A stretch of 64,000 nucleotides of DNA from positions 1 through 64,000 of the forward strand of contig NZ_JAHYJB010000001.1 of assembly GCF_019429335.1 (NCBI RefSeq), read 5' to 3'. The notes below the pieces were generated by a model. The model saw only the letters and a program-made list of their open reading frames with translations. It had not been told where the DNA came from and did no database searches. The stretch is from Sulfurimonas sp. (GTDB lineage: Bacteria > Campylobacterota > Campylobacteria > Campylobacterales > Sulfurimonadaceae). Positions 55,270-62,481 of the stretch are shown in pieces; positions within the stretch are counted from its first letter, which is position 1, and every line of letters starts with the position of its first letter. Made by a program: the position numbers and the translations under genes.

Positions 55270-56202
55270 ATGAGTAAGCTAGAAACATTTATAAAACAAA
55301 ACCTACCAAAAGTACTGGCTAAAAAAACAGTTAGTTCATTAGGAGACAGAAGCACATATATTGGAGCTTCCGACATAGGCTCTTGTCTGCGAAAATCATA
55401 TCTCTCTAAGATACAAAAAGTTGAGTATGACATTGCGCAGCATATAGTCTTTGAGAGAGGGCATATTGCAGAAGAGATAGTAGCTTTAATGCTACAAGGC
55501 ACTCCATACAAGCAACAAGTTGAAGTAAGCGGCAAGGCTAGTAATGGTTTTGATATTAAAGCTCATTTGGATTTTGTTGTTGATTTTGGAAAAGAGTGTG
55601 TAGTCGTTGAAGCAAAATCCACATCTATCCCGGTAGATGAACCTTATGAGAGTTGGACTTTGCAAGTACAAATGCAGATGGGTCTGTTAGAGTCTCAATG
55701 CAAGGGTAAAAATGTTAGAGGCTATGTAGTTGCGATAGATGTCAACAGTGGTTGGTTTAAAACCTTTGAGGTTTTGCCAAATAAAGCACTGTTTGATGTT
55801 GCAATGGATAATGCCAATATTCTAGCAAATGCTCTTGTAGAGTCTAGCGAGCCAGAAGCGGACGTACAACTGTATTGTTCAAAGTGTGCTTTTAAGGGCA
55901 ATTGTCCGGCAATTACAAATATAACAGCGCAACAGCTTCCAAAGGATGTTCAAGAAGTTGTAGATTTTATAGCGAAAAAATCTTCTATAGAAAAGGAGAT
56001 TAAAGCTGCTAAAAAGCAACTTCAAGAGTTCTTTGAAGCAACTAATACACGCATGGCAAAAGCAGGAGATAAAACAGTCTCTCTTGTTAAAAACAAGGGA
56101 AAAAAGAGTGTTGATCTTGAACTGCTTCAAAGCTTTGCCCCCGATATCTACGCAAATGTTTTGTGTGACGGAGAAGGGTTTTCGTATATAAAGGTTGTGT
56201 AA
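55270..56202 (+). CDS. Cas4-like PD-(D/E)XK nuclease
   Basis: 310 aa of the RecB/Cas4 nuclease group. The motifs are GASDIGSCLRKSYL (first Cys, near 39), GHIAEE (near 64), DIKAHLDFVVDF (catalytic Asp, near 101) and CVVVEAKST (near 112-119), followed by LQVQMQM. CSKCAFKGNC near 204 gives the other three cysteines of a likely [4Fe-4S] cluster. It could supply resected ends to RecT. No cas genes or CRISPR repeats are nearby. Confidence 0.78.
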   Translation: MSKLETFIKQNLPKVLAKKTVSSLGDRSTYIGASDIGSCLRKSYLSKIQKVEYDIAQHIVFERGHIAEEIVALMLQGTPYKQQVEVSGKASNGFDIKAHLDFVVDFGKECVVVEAKSTSIPVDEPYESWTLQVQMQMGLLESQCKGKNVRGYVVAIDVNSGWFKTFEVLPNKALFDVAMDNANILANALVESSEPEADVQLYCSKCAFKGNCPAITNITAQQLPKDVQEVVDFIAKKSSIEKEIKAAKKQLQEFFEATNTRMAKAGDKTVSLVKNKGKKSVDLELLQSFAPDIYANVLCDGEGFSYIKVV

Positions 56203-56582
56203 TGAGATATTTGAAAAGAAGAGTTAGCTCTCTCGAATGTTCAACATCTGCAACCGTGGTGGCTATTTTGGCATACATATACCGCAAAGAGAACTTGTTG
56301 TCTCAATGTGGCAGATATGCTCAAAATGTCATTGACGGACTTGTAGATTTAGGTTTAATAAAAAAGGTAATCTCTAAAAAAGGCATCTTTTATTTCAAAA
56401 CGGAAAAAGCTCAAAACTTTAAAGCGATAGATTTTGCCAAAGAGTATCTTTGGGCTTTTCATAATGTTTCTGAGAGATTATCCAAACATGGTAAAAAATA
56501 TATTCTTTGCTTTGATAGCTCTTTGCCTAACGGTAAAGATTTGGTTGAGATTGAAGAGGCAATGAAAAAAAATTATATATAA
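56202..56582 (+). CDS. Winged-helix-like hypothetical protein
   Basis: 126 aa, overlapping the nuclease stop by one base (TAATG). Residues ~15-70 fit a winged helix (SATVVAILAYIYRKENLL, then NVIDGLVDLGLIKKVISKKG with a beta wing). The rest is not recognised. It may regulate or assist the nuclease. Confidence 0.5.
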   Translation: MRYLKRRVSSLECSTSATVVAILAYIYRKENLLSQCGRYAQNVIDGLVDLGLIKKVISKKGIFYFKTEKAQNFKAIDFAKEYLWAFHNVSERLSKHGKKYILCFDSSLPNGKDLVEIEEAMKKNYI

Positions 56583-56584
56583 GT

Positions 56585-56662
56585 TTAACTCCTAGTGGAG
56601 TTTTCACGTTTAGACGTGGGATTCCGCAAGGAACTCCTATGTCTTATTTGGCCTGGGAGGAC
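56585..56662 (+). promoter_or_regulatory. Leader A, 78-nt element (copy 2)
   Basis: Base-for-base copy of 51889-51966, including the GCAA tetraloop stem and the GGGAGGAC ribosome-binding site. Here the internal ATG frame stops after 13 codons, showing that the downstream gene, not that frame, is the conserved target. Confidence 0.85.
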
Positions 56663-56667
56663 TTGTT

Positions 56668-56811
56668 ATGCTTGAATTAGTTATTGAGCTTGAAAAAGAG
56701 TTTCAAGAAAAAGAAAAAAAAGACAGAGTTGCAGAAGCGGATAAAAACTTTTTTAGCTCTATCGCAAAAAAAGATGTCATGAAGTTTTTAGCCTCATCGC
56801 AAAACAAATAG
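56668..56811 (+). CDS. 47-aa charged protein, cassette 3
   Basis: MLELVIELEKEFQEKEKKDR, then AEADKNFFSSIAKKDVMKFL: soluble, charged and helical. It starts five bases after the leader's GGGAGGAC. Not recognised. The 116-aa membrane protein follows after 15 bases. Confidence 0.5.
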   Translation: MLELVIELEKEFQEKEKKDRVAEADKNFFSSIAKKDVMKFLASSQNK

Positions 56812-56826
56812 GCAGGAGGCTTAATT

Positions 56827-57177
56827 ATGAAACACATATATATAGTTCTATTTTTAATAGAGCTATTTGCTATTGGATTTATGGTTTATGAACTGGCAAA
56901 GATATTGTCGATAAAAGTAAAGAAAAAGTGGGATAAAGTATTGACAAGATGTGCTAATGACGTAAAGTACAAAAACAGAATTGCTTCTGTTATATTTTTC
57001 TTTTCGGACATGGGTCCTAATGTCTCTTCCTTTTCAATAATTGCACTCTTTATTACTAGCGAGGAAAACGGTTTGATATTGACTGTAATCTTTTTTGCGG
57101 GTATAATGATAAAGGAGATGAGTAGAGAATTTAAAAATATATTCTACTCCGAAATTGAGAAAAGGAGTTCACAATGA
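56827..57177 (+). CDS. Small membrane protein, cassette 3
   Basis: 116 aa with helices at the N-terminus (IYIVLFLIELFAIGFMVYEL) and centre (FSIIALFITSEENGLILTVI), and a charged C-terminus. AGGAGG precedes the ATG. Its stop overlaps the start of the 38-aa gene (ATGA). Not recognised. Confidence 0.55.
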   Translation: MKHIYIVLFLIELFAIGFMVYELAKILSIKVKKKWDKVLTRCANDVKYKNRIASVIFFFSDMGPNVSSFSIIALFITSEENGLILTVIFFAGIMIKEMSREFKNIFYSEIEKRSSQ

Positions 57178-57290
57178 ACGCTTTTATCGGAACTTTAATA
57201 CTCGGCAGTATAGTGGCATTTATAGCCCTTAGTATATGGGCAATAAAGAGCCTTGAAAAAGACAGACACAACCATAAACCTACACACTAA
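57174..57290 (+). CDS. 38-aa single-helix protein, cassette 3
   Basis: NAFIGTLILGSIVAFIALSI forms the helix; the tail WAIKSLEKDRHNHKPTH is basic. AAGGAG precedes it. The last codons are identical to those of the cassette 2 protein. Confidence 0.6.
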   Translation: MNAFIGTLILGSIVAFIALSIWAIKSLEKDRHNHKPTH

Positions 57291-57351
57291 ATAAATCCCC
57301 CTAAAACATCTCAATGTTAATTTTTAACACTGATTAAGTTCAGAGGGATTT
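57276..57351. repeat. Cassette-end hairpin repeat, copy 2
   Basis: Identical to 55076-55151 over 76 bases. Arms AAATCCCCCT (57293) and AGAGGGATTT (57342). The next bases, CTACATTCA, are shared with copy 3 but not copy 1. Confidence 0.85.
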
Positions 57352-57369
57352 CTACATTCATTTTTTTGT

Positions 57370-57482
57370 CGCCTATGGCACGAACATTTACTTTGTGCCA
57401 TAGGGCGCATTATGTAAATTTTTTCGTACCTATAGGCTTTCTTAATTAAATAAGCGGACTATTTCCGCATAGCTGAGGAGCT
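57370..57482 (+). promoter_or_regulatory. Leader G before the helicase operon
   Basis: CGCCTATGGCAC (57370) pairs with GTGCCATAGGGCG (57395) over 12 bp plus a bulge. TATGTA follows GGG by the same eight bases as in L1 and L2. GCGGA-CTATT-TCCGC (57454-57468) and AGCT-GAGG-AGCT follow; the latter puts the ribosome-binding site GAGGAG in a small stem-loop. Confidence 0.68.
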
Positions 57483-57486
57483 TATT

Positions 57487-57591
57487 ATGAAAAATTTAAA
57501 AATAAAAAAATGCACCAATGGTTCGGCAGAATATATTGCTGAATTATTAGCAGCAGGACTCAAAGTAAAAATTTATCTAGGAGGAAAGTAA
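57487..57591 (+). CDS. 34-aa protein coupled to helicase
   Basis: KNLKIKKCTNGSAEYIAELL, then AAGLKVKIYLGGK after the start Met. The end contains the GGAGGAAAG site for the helicase gene, and TAATG joins the two. It may serve as a translated leader. Confidence 0.5.
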   Translation: MKNLKIKKCTNGSAEYIAELLAAGLKVKIYLGGK

Positions 57592-60041
57592 TGATAACTC
57601 AAAAACTAGATGAATTAATAACTTCAAATGCTGAAGTATTCAAGAAAGAGTTAAGAAAGGTTATCAAGCCATCTTTTGATGGTTTAGATAATCCTATAAG
57701 ATACTCCAATATAATAAATAACATTGTCTCTCAATCGAGCAGGGATCTTTTGTTAAGACAATCAAGACTGGTAGCGGCAGGAACAGAGTATATAGAAAAC
57801 AGAAAGAATAAGTCTCTTATAATTTCTGCGGAAATGGGGAGTGGTAAAACCACTATGGCAGTGCAGATGAGCATGAGCCAAAAACTATGTCCGGTGTATT
57901 TTATAGCTTGCCCGCCACACTTGGTTAAAACTTGGCAAGAGGAACTAGAGATCAACTATAAAGACAAATCTGCTTATAAAGCAATAGTTGTTAAAAGATT
58001 TGAAGATCTAGCACCTTACGCTAAGCGCAACTTGTGGAACGATGGAATTAAATACTATTTTATAGTAGCGAGAGAAACATTAAAGCTCTCGTATCCAAAA
58101 GTTCCTGCGGTTAGAATCAAAAGAGAGTATATAACCACAGAAAAGGAGCTTGACGGACAATCATTGTTAGTTAAGCAATTAATCAAAGTAGCAAAGTGTC
58201 CTGATTGTAATGCTACAGTCAAAGAAGGAAGTGAGCACGGAATTGATACTTCTACGGTACCAATGAAGTGTGAATGTGGGTGTGTCTTAAGACAACCTGA
58301 CAGAAGTGTTTCTAAAAAAATGGGAACTCGTGAAGCGATTGCGGATTACGTTTTTAAGAACTTTACAAAAGGTTCTTATAATGTCATACTCGATGAAGTT
58401 CATGAGTACAAAGGTGGAAATACAGGGCAGGGCAACGCTATGGCTAGACTCGTTTCTGGTGCTAAAAAGACAATAGCTCTTACTGGTACTTTGATGAACG
58501 GGTATGCCTCTTCGTTATTTTATCTTCTCTATAGATTAAACCCACACTTGATGAAAGTTAAGTTAGGTTTTGACTATGAACAAGTTCAACAATTCGTAAG
58601 TACCTATGGTGCTCATGAAGAGATAGTTGAAGCTAAAGAGGTAACGTGTGAAGGAGTTGTAACTCGTATGGGCAGAAGAATTAATGTGAGAGAGAGAGCA
58701 AAAATTTCTCCATATCTTTTGTCTGTATTGCTAGATATGACAATCTTCTTAAGACTTGATGAGATTAAAATGCCAAGTGACTTACAGTTGCCTGACTATA
58801 CAGAAATCATTGATCTCGTTCCAATGGAAGAAAAGTTGAAAAGTCCATATATTAGCTATCTTCAAAAGATTACTTTGCAAATACGAAAAGATAAAAGACT
58901 GTTAGGAAACTTAGCTACCGATGCTATTGCAATTCCCGATATGCCTTTTATGGCTAGAAGTGCACAAGACAAGGTGTTTTATGAACCAGAGTTCACAAGA
59001 GAAGAATTTGGTACAACGGCAAAAGAAAATAGACTTGTAGAGAATGTTAGAGCAGAGCTTGATGATGGAAGAAACTGTTTGGTTTACCTTACTTTTACGA
59101 ACCAAGTCGTAGCCACTGACATAACAAAAATTCTACAAGACGAATTTCCAAGCAAAGTTATCAAATTCCTTCCTAGCTCCGTGGCTCCGACAAAAAGGAA
59201 AGAATGGATAGAGAAAAATCCTTGCGATGTTCTTATCGCTAACCCTGAGTTGGTTAAAACGGGATTGACTCTACTACAATTTCCTACAATAATCTTTTAT
59301 GAAACAACTTACAACATCTTTACCTTGAAGCAAGCAAGTCGCCGTAGTTGGAGAATAGGTCAGAAATATCCTGTAAAGGTTATTTTTATGGCTTATGAGA
59401 ATACTCCACAGCATAAAGCTTTAGAGCTTATAGGTGCTAAGGTTGCAGCGGCTAATAGTTTAGAGGGTAGATTAAGCGGAGACGATGATTTGTCGGCGAT
59501 GGGAGAAGATGAGGAGAATATCCAACTCGCTCTTGCAAAGGCAATTCTAAATGACGAATCCGCTTCAAAGGAGATCAAGACGGCTACTATTTCCAATTTT
59601 GGTAATGATAGAGATTTTGATGTTTTTGAGCTTTATTATCAAGCTAAACTCGATGAATATAAAGCAAATCAAGAGGAGGAAGTTGTTGTTTCTGATATTA
59701 AAAAGATCACCACTAAAGAAGAAGCAAAAGCTTCTTTTGTTGATCTAAATATTGATTTTGAAGAGATTTGGAGTCAATATGAAAAGTCACACAATTTTGT
59801 TACCACAAGAGCATTTCAGCTTTGGTGGGATGTGAATAAAACCTCTTTCGAGGAAGACAAAGATGAAAAAATCGTCTTTGATTCTCTTCTTGACTATGAC
59901 GGAGAAATAACATCAAATACATTTTTCTACTACTCTGGCAAAGGAAAAAATCAGAAAAAAATTGAAGTTCAAGCTTCAAATATTGCTGATTATATTCCAG
60001 AAGATGCGCTTAAAAATGGAGTGCAGTTGAGTTTATTTTAG
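57591..60041 (+). CDS. SNF2-family helicase/ATPase
   Basis: 816-aa superfamily 2 ATPase. Motif I is AEMGSGKTT near residue 80, motif II is ILDEVHEYKGG near 266, and the C-terminal motif VI region reads QASRRSWRIGQKYPVKVIF, characteristic of SNF2 proteins. A zinc-binding insert with four Cys pairs as C-P-D-C and C-E-C-G-C lies near 203-233. The C-terminal 150 residues are unrecognised. Such proteins move along or remodel DNA; a role in element maintenance or anti-defence is conjecture. Confidence 0.82.
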   Translation: MITQKLDELITSNAEVFKKELRKVIKPSFDGLDNPIRYSNIINNIVSQSSRDLLLRQSRLVAAGTEYIENRKNKSLIISAEMGSGKTTMAVQMSMSQKLCPVYFIACPPHLVKTWQEELEINYKDKSAYKAIVVKRFEDLAPYAKRNLWNDGIKYYFIVARETLKLSYPKVPAVRIKREYITTEKELDGQSLLVKQLIKVAKCPDCNATVKEGSEHGIDTSTVPMKCECGCVLRQPDRSVSKKMGTREAIADYVFKNFTKGSYNVILDEVHEYKGGNTGQGNAMARLVSGAKKTIALTGTLMNGYASSLFYLLYRLNPHLMKVKLGFDYEQVQQFVSTYGAHEEIVEAKEVTCEGVVTRMGRRINVRERAKISPYLLSVLLDMTIFLRLDEIKMPSDLQLPDYTEIIDLVPMEEKLKSPYISYLQKITLQIRKDKRLLGNLATDAIAIPDMPFMARSAQDKVFYEPEFTREEFGTTAKENRLVENVRAELDDGRNCLVYLTFTNQVVATDITKILQDEFPSKVIKFLPSSVAPTKRKEWIEKNPCDVLIANPELVKTGLTLLQFPTIIFYETTYNIFTLKQASRRSWRIGQKYPVKVIFMAYENTPQHKALELIGAKVAAANSLEGRLSGDDDLSAMGEDEENIQLALAKAILNDESASKEIKTATISNFGNDRDFDVFELYYQAKLDEYKANQEEEVVVSDIKKITTKEEAKASFVDLNIDFEEIWSQYEKSHNFVTTRAFQLWWDVNKTSFEEDKDEKIVFDSLLDYDGEITSNTFFYYSGKGKNQKKIEVQASNIADYIPEDALKNGVQLSLF

Positions 60042-60043
60042 TT

Positions 60044-60115
60044 GCTCATTTTTTGAGCTTACCCACGAGGGAATAGTTTCCCTCTAGGGAATGCTCTCTC
60101 TTTAACTCATTAAGG
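60044..60115 (+). promoter_or_regulatory. Leader H before cassette 4
   Basis: GCTCA-TTTTT-TGAGC (60044-60058), then CCCACGAGGGAA...TTCCCTCTAGGG: outer CCC/GGG with inner GAGGGAA/TTCCCTC (60067-60084). The stretch CCCACGAGGGA is shared with leader L2. AAGGAGG for the 78-aa gene follows. Confidence 0.62.
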
Positions 60116-60122
60116 AGGAAAA

Positions 60123-60359
60123 ATGAATATCTTAGAAATGTTTAAACATATTTCGCTGCTACTCTATATATTTTTCTCTAAATACAAATTAAACACAAAT
60201 GCGATATCAAGTGTTTTTCTCGGTGTCGGTACGGGTGTTGTGGCTAATGTTATGTTTGTCTTAACAACAGATAAAGATTTTGATAGGCTTGGTTTGTCAT
60301 TGTCCTTTTTGTTAGGTATAATATTATTAGCAATTGGTAGCTTAGAGAAAAAGGAGTAG
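60123..60359 (+). CDS. Small membrane protein, cassette 4
   Basis: 78 aa with three hydrophobic stretches (ISLLLYIFF; VFLGVGTGVVANVMFVL; LSLSFLLGIILLAIGSL) and a basic end. AAGGAGG is close upstream. The 33-aa gene starts two bases after its stop. Confidence 0.55.
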   Translation: MNILEMFKHISLLLYIFFSKYKLNTNAISSVFLGVGTGVVANVMFVLTTDKDFDRLGLSLSFLLGIILLAIGSLEKKE

Positions 60360-60361
60360 CT

Positions 60362-60463
60362 ATGGAAAATTTAATTGGAATGATACCTTTAGCACTTTTT
60401 ACATTAGTTGCTATTATGTATCATGTAGGACACAATGAATACAAAAAAGGAAGAAGAGCTTAA
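60362..60463 (+). CDS. 33-aa single-helix protein, cassette 4
   Basis: ENLIGMIPLALFTLVAIMYH after the start Met, then VGHNEYKKGRRA. AAGGAG lies within the end of the upstream gene. Same size and layout as the tiny proteins of cassettes 1-3. Confidence 0.55.
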   Translation: MENLIGMIPLALFTLVAIMYHVGHNEYKKGRRA

Positions 60464-60489
60464 TAAGCCTCTTTTCCCTCTACTAAATT

Positions 60490-60551
60490 AAATCCCCCCC
60501 AAAAAACATCTCAATGTTAATTTTTAACACTGATTAAGTTCAGAGGGATTT
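60490..60551. repeat. Cassette-end hairpin repeat, copy 3
   Basis: AAATCCCCCC (60490) with AGAGGGATTT (60542); the inner 50 bases ACATCTCAATGTTA... match copies 1 and 2. The run of C is longer here (seven), and the arms are preceded by different sequence. Confidence 0.8.
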
Positions 60552-60569
60552 CTACATTCAAAAAAAGTT

Positions 60570-60660
60570 GCTCATAAGAGCCAATCCCCAAACAGGGGCA
60601 AGACATACCATGTCAAATCCCTGTAGGGATTGGTATGTTCTGATTTTTCTTTTGAAGGAG
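60570..60660 (+). promoter_or_regulatory. Leader I
   Basis: GCTC-ATAA-GAGC (60570-60581), CCCC-AAACA-GGGG, then ACATACC/GGTATGT (60603, 60632) enclosing AATCCC-TGTA-GGGATT. CAATCCC (60583) can also pair with the same GGGATTG, so two folds compete. TATGTT follows GGG by eight bases. GAAGGAG for the next gene follows. Confidence 0.68.
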
Positions 60661-60665
60661 AAATA

Positions 60666-60989
60666 ATGACAACTTTGCAAGACATTATAAAAACGCATGT
60701 ATGCGGAGAGATTTTCAGCGAATTCCCAACAGATCTAGGACAGCATCCATTTGACTTTTTTATGACATATGGTATTGATGTTGACTTGCCAATTTCACAC
60801 CCTGCTTTAGCGGGATGGGGATTTATGGTTTGTGAGCAATATGAATACGAAACGGTCGAAAGCTTAAGAGGATTGATGGTAAATCAACTAGATTCTATGC
60901 TTGAATTACAAAAAAAAATACAAACTTCATCTAAGGTAATTATTTCTAATGAATTTGTGATATTTGCTACAACAGGAGGCGTACTATGA
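60666..60989 (+). CDS. Hypothetical protein (107 aa)
   Basis: Not recognised; acidic (VCGEIFSEFPTDLGQHPFDF). ATG 60666 follows GAAGGAG. First of five tightly packed genes to 62325, each overlapping or nearly touching the next. Small acidic proteins in such a place are candidates for anti-defence functions, which is only a guess. Confidence 0.55.
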   Translation: MTTLQDIIKTHVCGEIFSEFPTDLGQHPFDFFMTYGIDVDLPISHPALAGWGFMVCEQYEYETVESLRGLMVNQLDSMLELQKKIQTSSKVIISNEFVIFATTGGVL

Positions 60990-61468
60990 AAAAGTTTTTA
61001 GTACCATTCGAGGAACAAGAAACAGTTTGGTGTAAATACCTCATAACAGTTGAAGCAAAATCAGCGCAAGCTGCACTTAACAAAGTAAAAAAGGTAGTTG
61101 CAAGAGGAGACTCTATACAAGTTAACTTTGGTTTTGAAGAGTGTGAGTTTGTTGAGATTACAGAACACATTCATAGTGATTGCGAGTACAACATTGACGA
61201 CTATTCTGTTGATGATGTTGTGGCTTACGATGATCGTATCGCTTGCGAATTAAGTCTCTCGGCTTTTGATATAGCTAGGTATGGGAAAGATGAGCTTTAT
61301 AGAATGGCTGAGGAAAAATTTATGAGAGTAGGTTTGGATTTGGACATTCAAGATATGGATTTAATTCCTATCAAAATTGAAGAGCATTATGTAGCATATA
61401 ATGCAATACCGACTGAATATATCAGAACATTCAGCAATGGTGAAACTGCCAAAAGGATTTTAAAATGA
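60986..61468 (+). CDS. Hypothetical acidic protein (160 aa)
   Basis: Not recognised. Starts in an ATGA overlap behind AGGAGG. The centre is very acidic (HSDCEYNIDDYSVDDVVAYD). It overlaps the next gene by four bases. Confidence 0.55.
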   Translation: MKKFLVPFEEQETVWCKYLITVEAKSAQAALNKVKKVVARGDSIQVNFGFEECEFVEITEHIHSDCEYNIDDYSVDDVVAYDDRIACELSLSAFDIARYGKDELYRMAEEKFMRVGLDLDIQDMDLIPIKIEEHYVAYNAIPTEYIRTFSNGETAKRILK

Positions 61469-61704
61469 GAGAATATGATAAAAAACTACAAACAAAAAAG
61501 TTTACTGTTGAGATTTCAACTGCCGATCAGTATGGCTATTTCGAGCATGATGTTTATGGCGATGAATTAGCCGGCGGACTTTGGTTTGAAAACAATGAGT
61601 TGGTTGATTTTGATGGTGTGTTTGCCTTACCTATACAGGTTGCAGATGCGATAATCGAACTCGGCTTTAAAGTAGATAAAGACATTTTTTGTGAGGAGGT
61701 TTAA
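61465..61704 (+). CDS. Hypothetical acidic protein (79 aa)
   Basis: Not recognised (STADQYGYFEHDVYGDELAG). Coupled to the upstream gene by ATGA. The end carries the GAGGAGG site for the next gene. Confidence 0.55.
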   Translation: MREYDKKLQTKKFTVEISTADQYGYFEHDVYGDELAGGLWFENNELVDFDGVFALPIQVADAIIELGFKVDKDIFCEEV

Positions 61705-61705
61705 A

Positions 61706-62110
61706 ATGACATACATCATAGAAAAATCTTATAACAAAAAACATAGCGATTACAAAGGTATCTTTGAAAATATTAGAAACGAACTAAGTCTTGCTCATCT
61801 TGTTGGCAAAAGAACACTAATGACTAATGTTAATGGTGTAACAACTTTGTTGCTTGAGGGTGCAGGATTTGAAATCGTGGAGAATTTTAAAAGAAACCTC
61901 GTTCAAAAAAATGGAAAAAAGGCAGTCTTTGTCGGTCTTGATGATTGGTCTCGCCCTGTTTTCAGAATTAGAAATACAAAAACAGGAAGATTGTTTCCTG
62001 CTGTTTTTCTTGAAGAAAATTCAGAGGGGAAGCCAATGCACTCAATGACCGATTGGGATGAGCCAGATTGCCCGTTAGAAGAAGAATACCAAGTGGGGGT
62101 TTTAAGATGA
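61706..62110 (+). CDS. Hypothetical protein (134 aa)
   Basis: Not recognised (TYIIEKSYNKKHSDYKGIFE). ATG 61706 follows GAGGAGG and begins one base after the previous stop; a longer frame from 61691 would overlap it. Coupled to the next gene by ATGA. Confidence 0.55.
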   Translation: MTYIIEKSYNKKHSDYKGIFENIRNELSLAHLVGKRTLMTNVNGVTTLLLEGAGFEIVENFKRNLVQKNGKKAVFVGLDDWSRPVFRIRNTKTGRLFPAVFLEENSEGKPMHSMTDWDEPDCPLEEEYQVGVLR

Positions 62111-62325
62111 GCGTCTACTATGAAAGAAACGGTATGAAAATTACTCGACTTAGAGATAGTGGCAGTGAATTTTTTCCTACGCTTGTATTTAAAGTCGAAA
62201 TTGAAGGGCAGAAGCCTAGAATAGACAAAGTTTCTTCTGTTAATGAAATACAAAAATTTATGTATATCGCTACAGAGGCAAAAACAAGAAATATGGCAGA
62301 GGTTTACTACGATATGATTTTATAA
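62107..62325 (+). CDS. Hypothetical protein (72 aa)
   Basis: Not recognised (SVYYERNGMKITRLRDSGSE). Starts in the ATGA overlap at 62107; an upstream in-frame start lies inside the previous gene. Last gene of the cluster. Confidence 0.5.
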   Translation: MSVYYERNGMKITRLRDSGSEFFPTLVFKVEIEGQKPRIDKVSSVNEIQKFMYIATEAKTRNMAEVYYDMIL

Positions 62326-62349
62326 ATCTGCTTGTATAAAACTTCACAT

Positions 62350-62399
62350 TAGGCATTTAGCCGCAAACTTAGAGTTAAATCTATAGTGGCTAATGCCTA
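62350..62399 (+). promoter_or_regulatory. Leader K hairpin
   Basis: TAGGCATTTAGCC (62350) pairs with GGCTAATGCCTA (62388), 12 bp with one bulge, about 80 bases before the last gene. It resembles the long first hairpins of leaders G and L3. The 62400-62480 interval is AT-rich with no other feature seen. Confidence 0.55.
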
Positions 62400-62481
62400 C
62401 TATAGTGCTCTTTTTTTTGTGGCTATCAATATTTAATTTAGCAATAAATTTACATTATTTTTTAGCACATAAGGAGAAACT

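Noticed and set aside
55270-56202. Cas4-like nuclease considered as part of a CRISPR adaptation module
   Set aside because: No cas1, cas2 or repeat array was seen within the window; RecT context fits recombination better.
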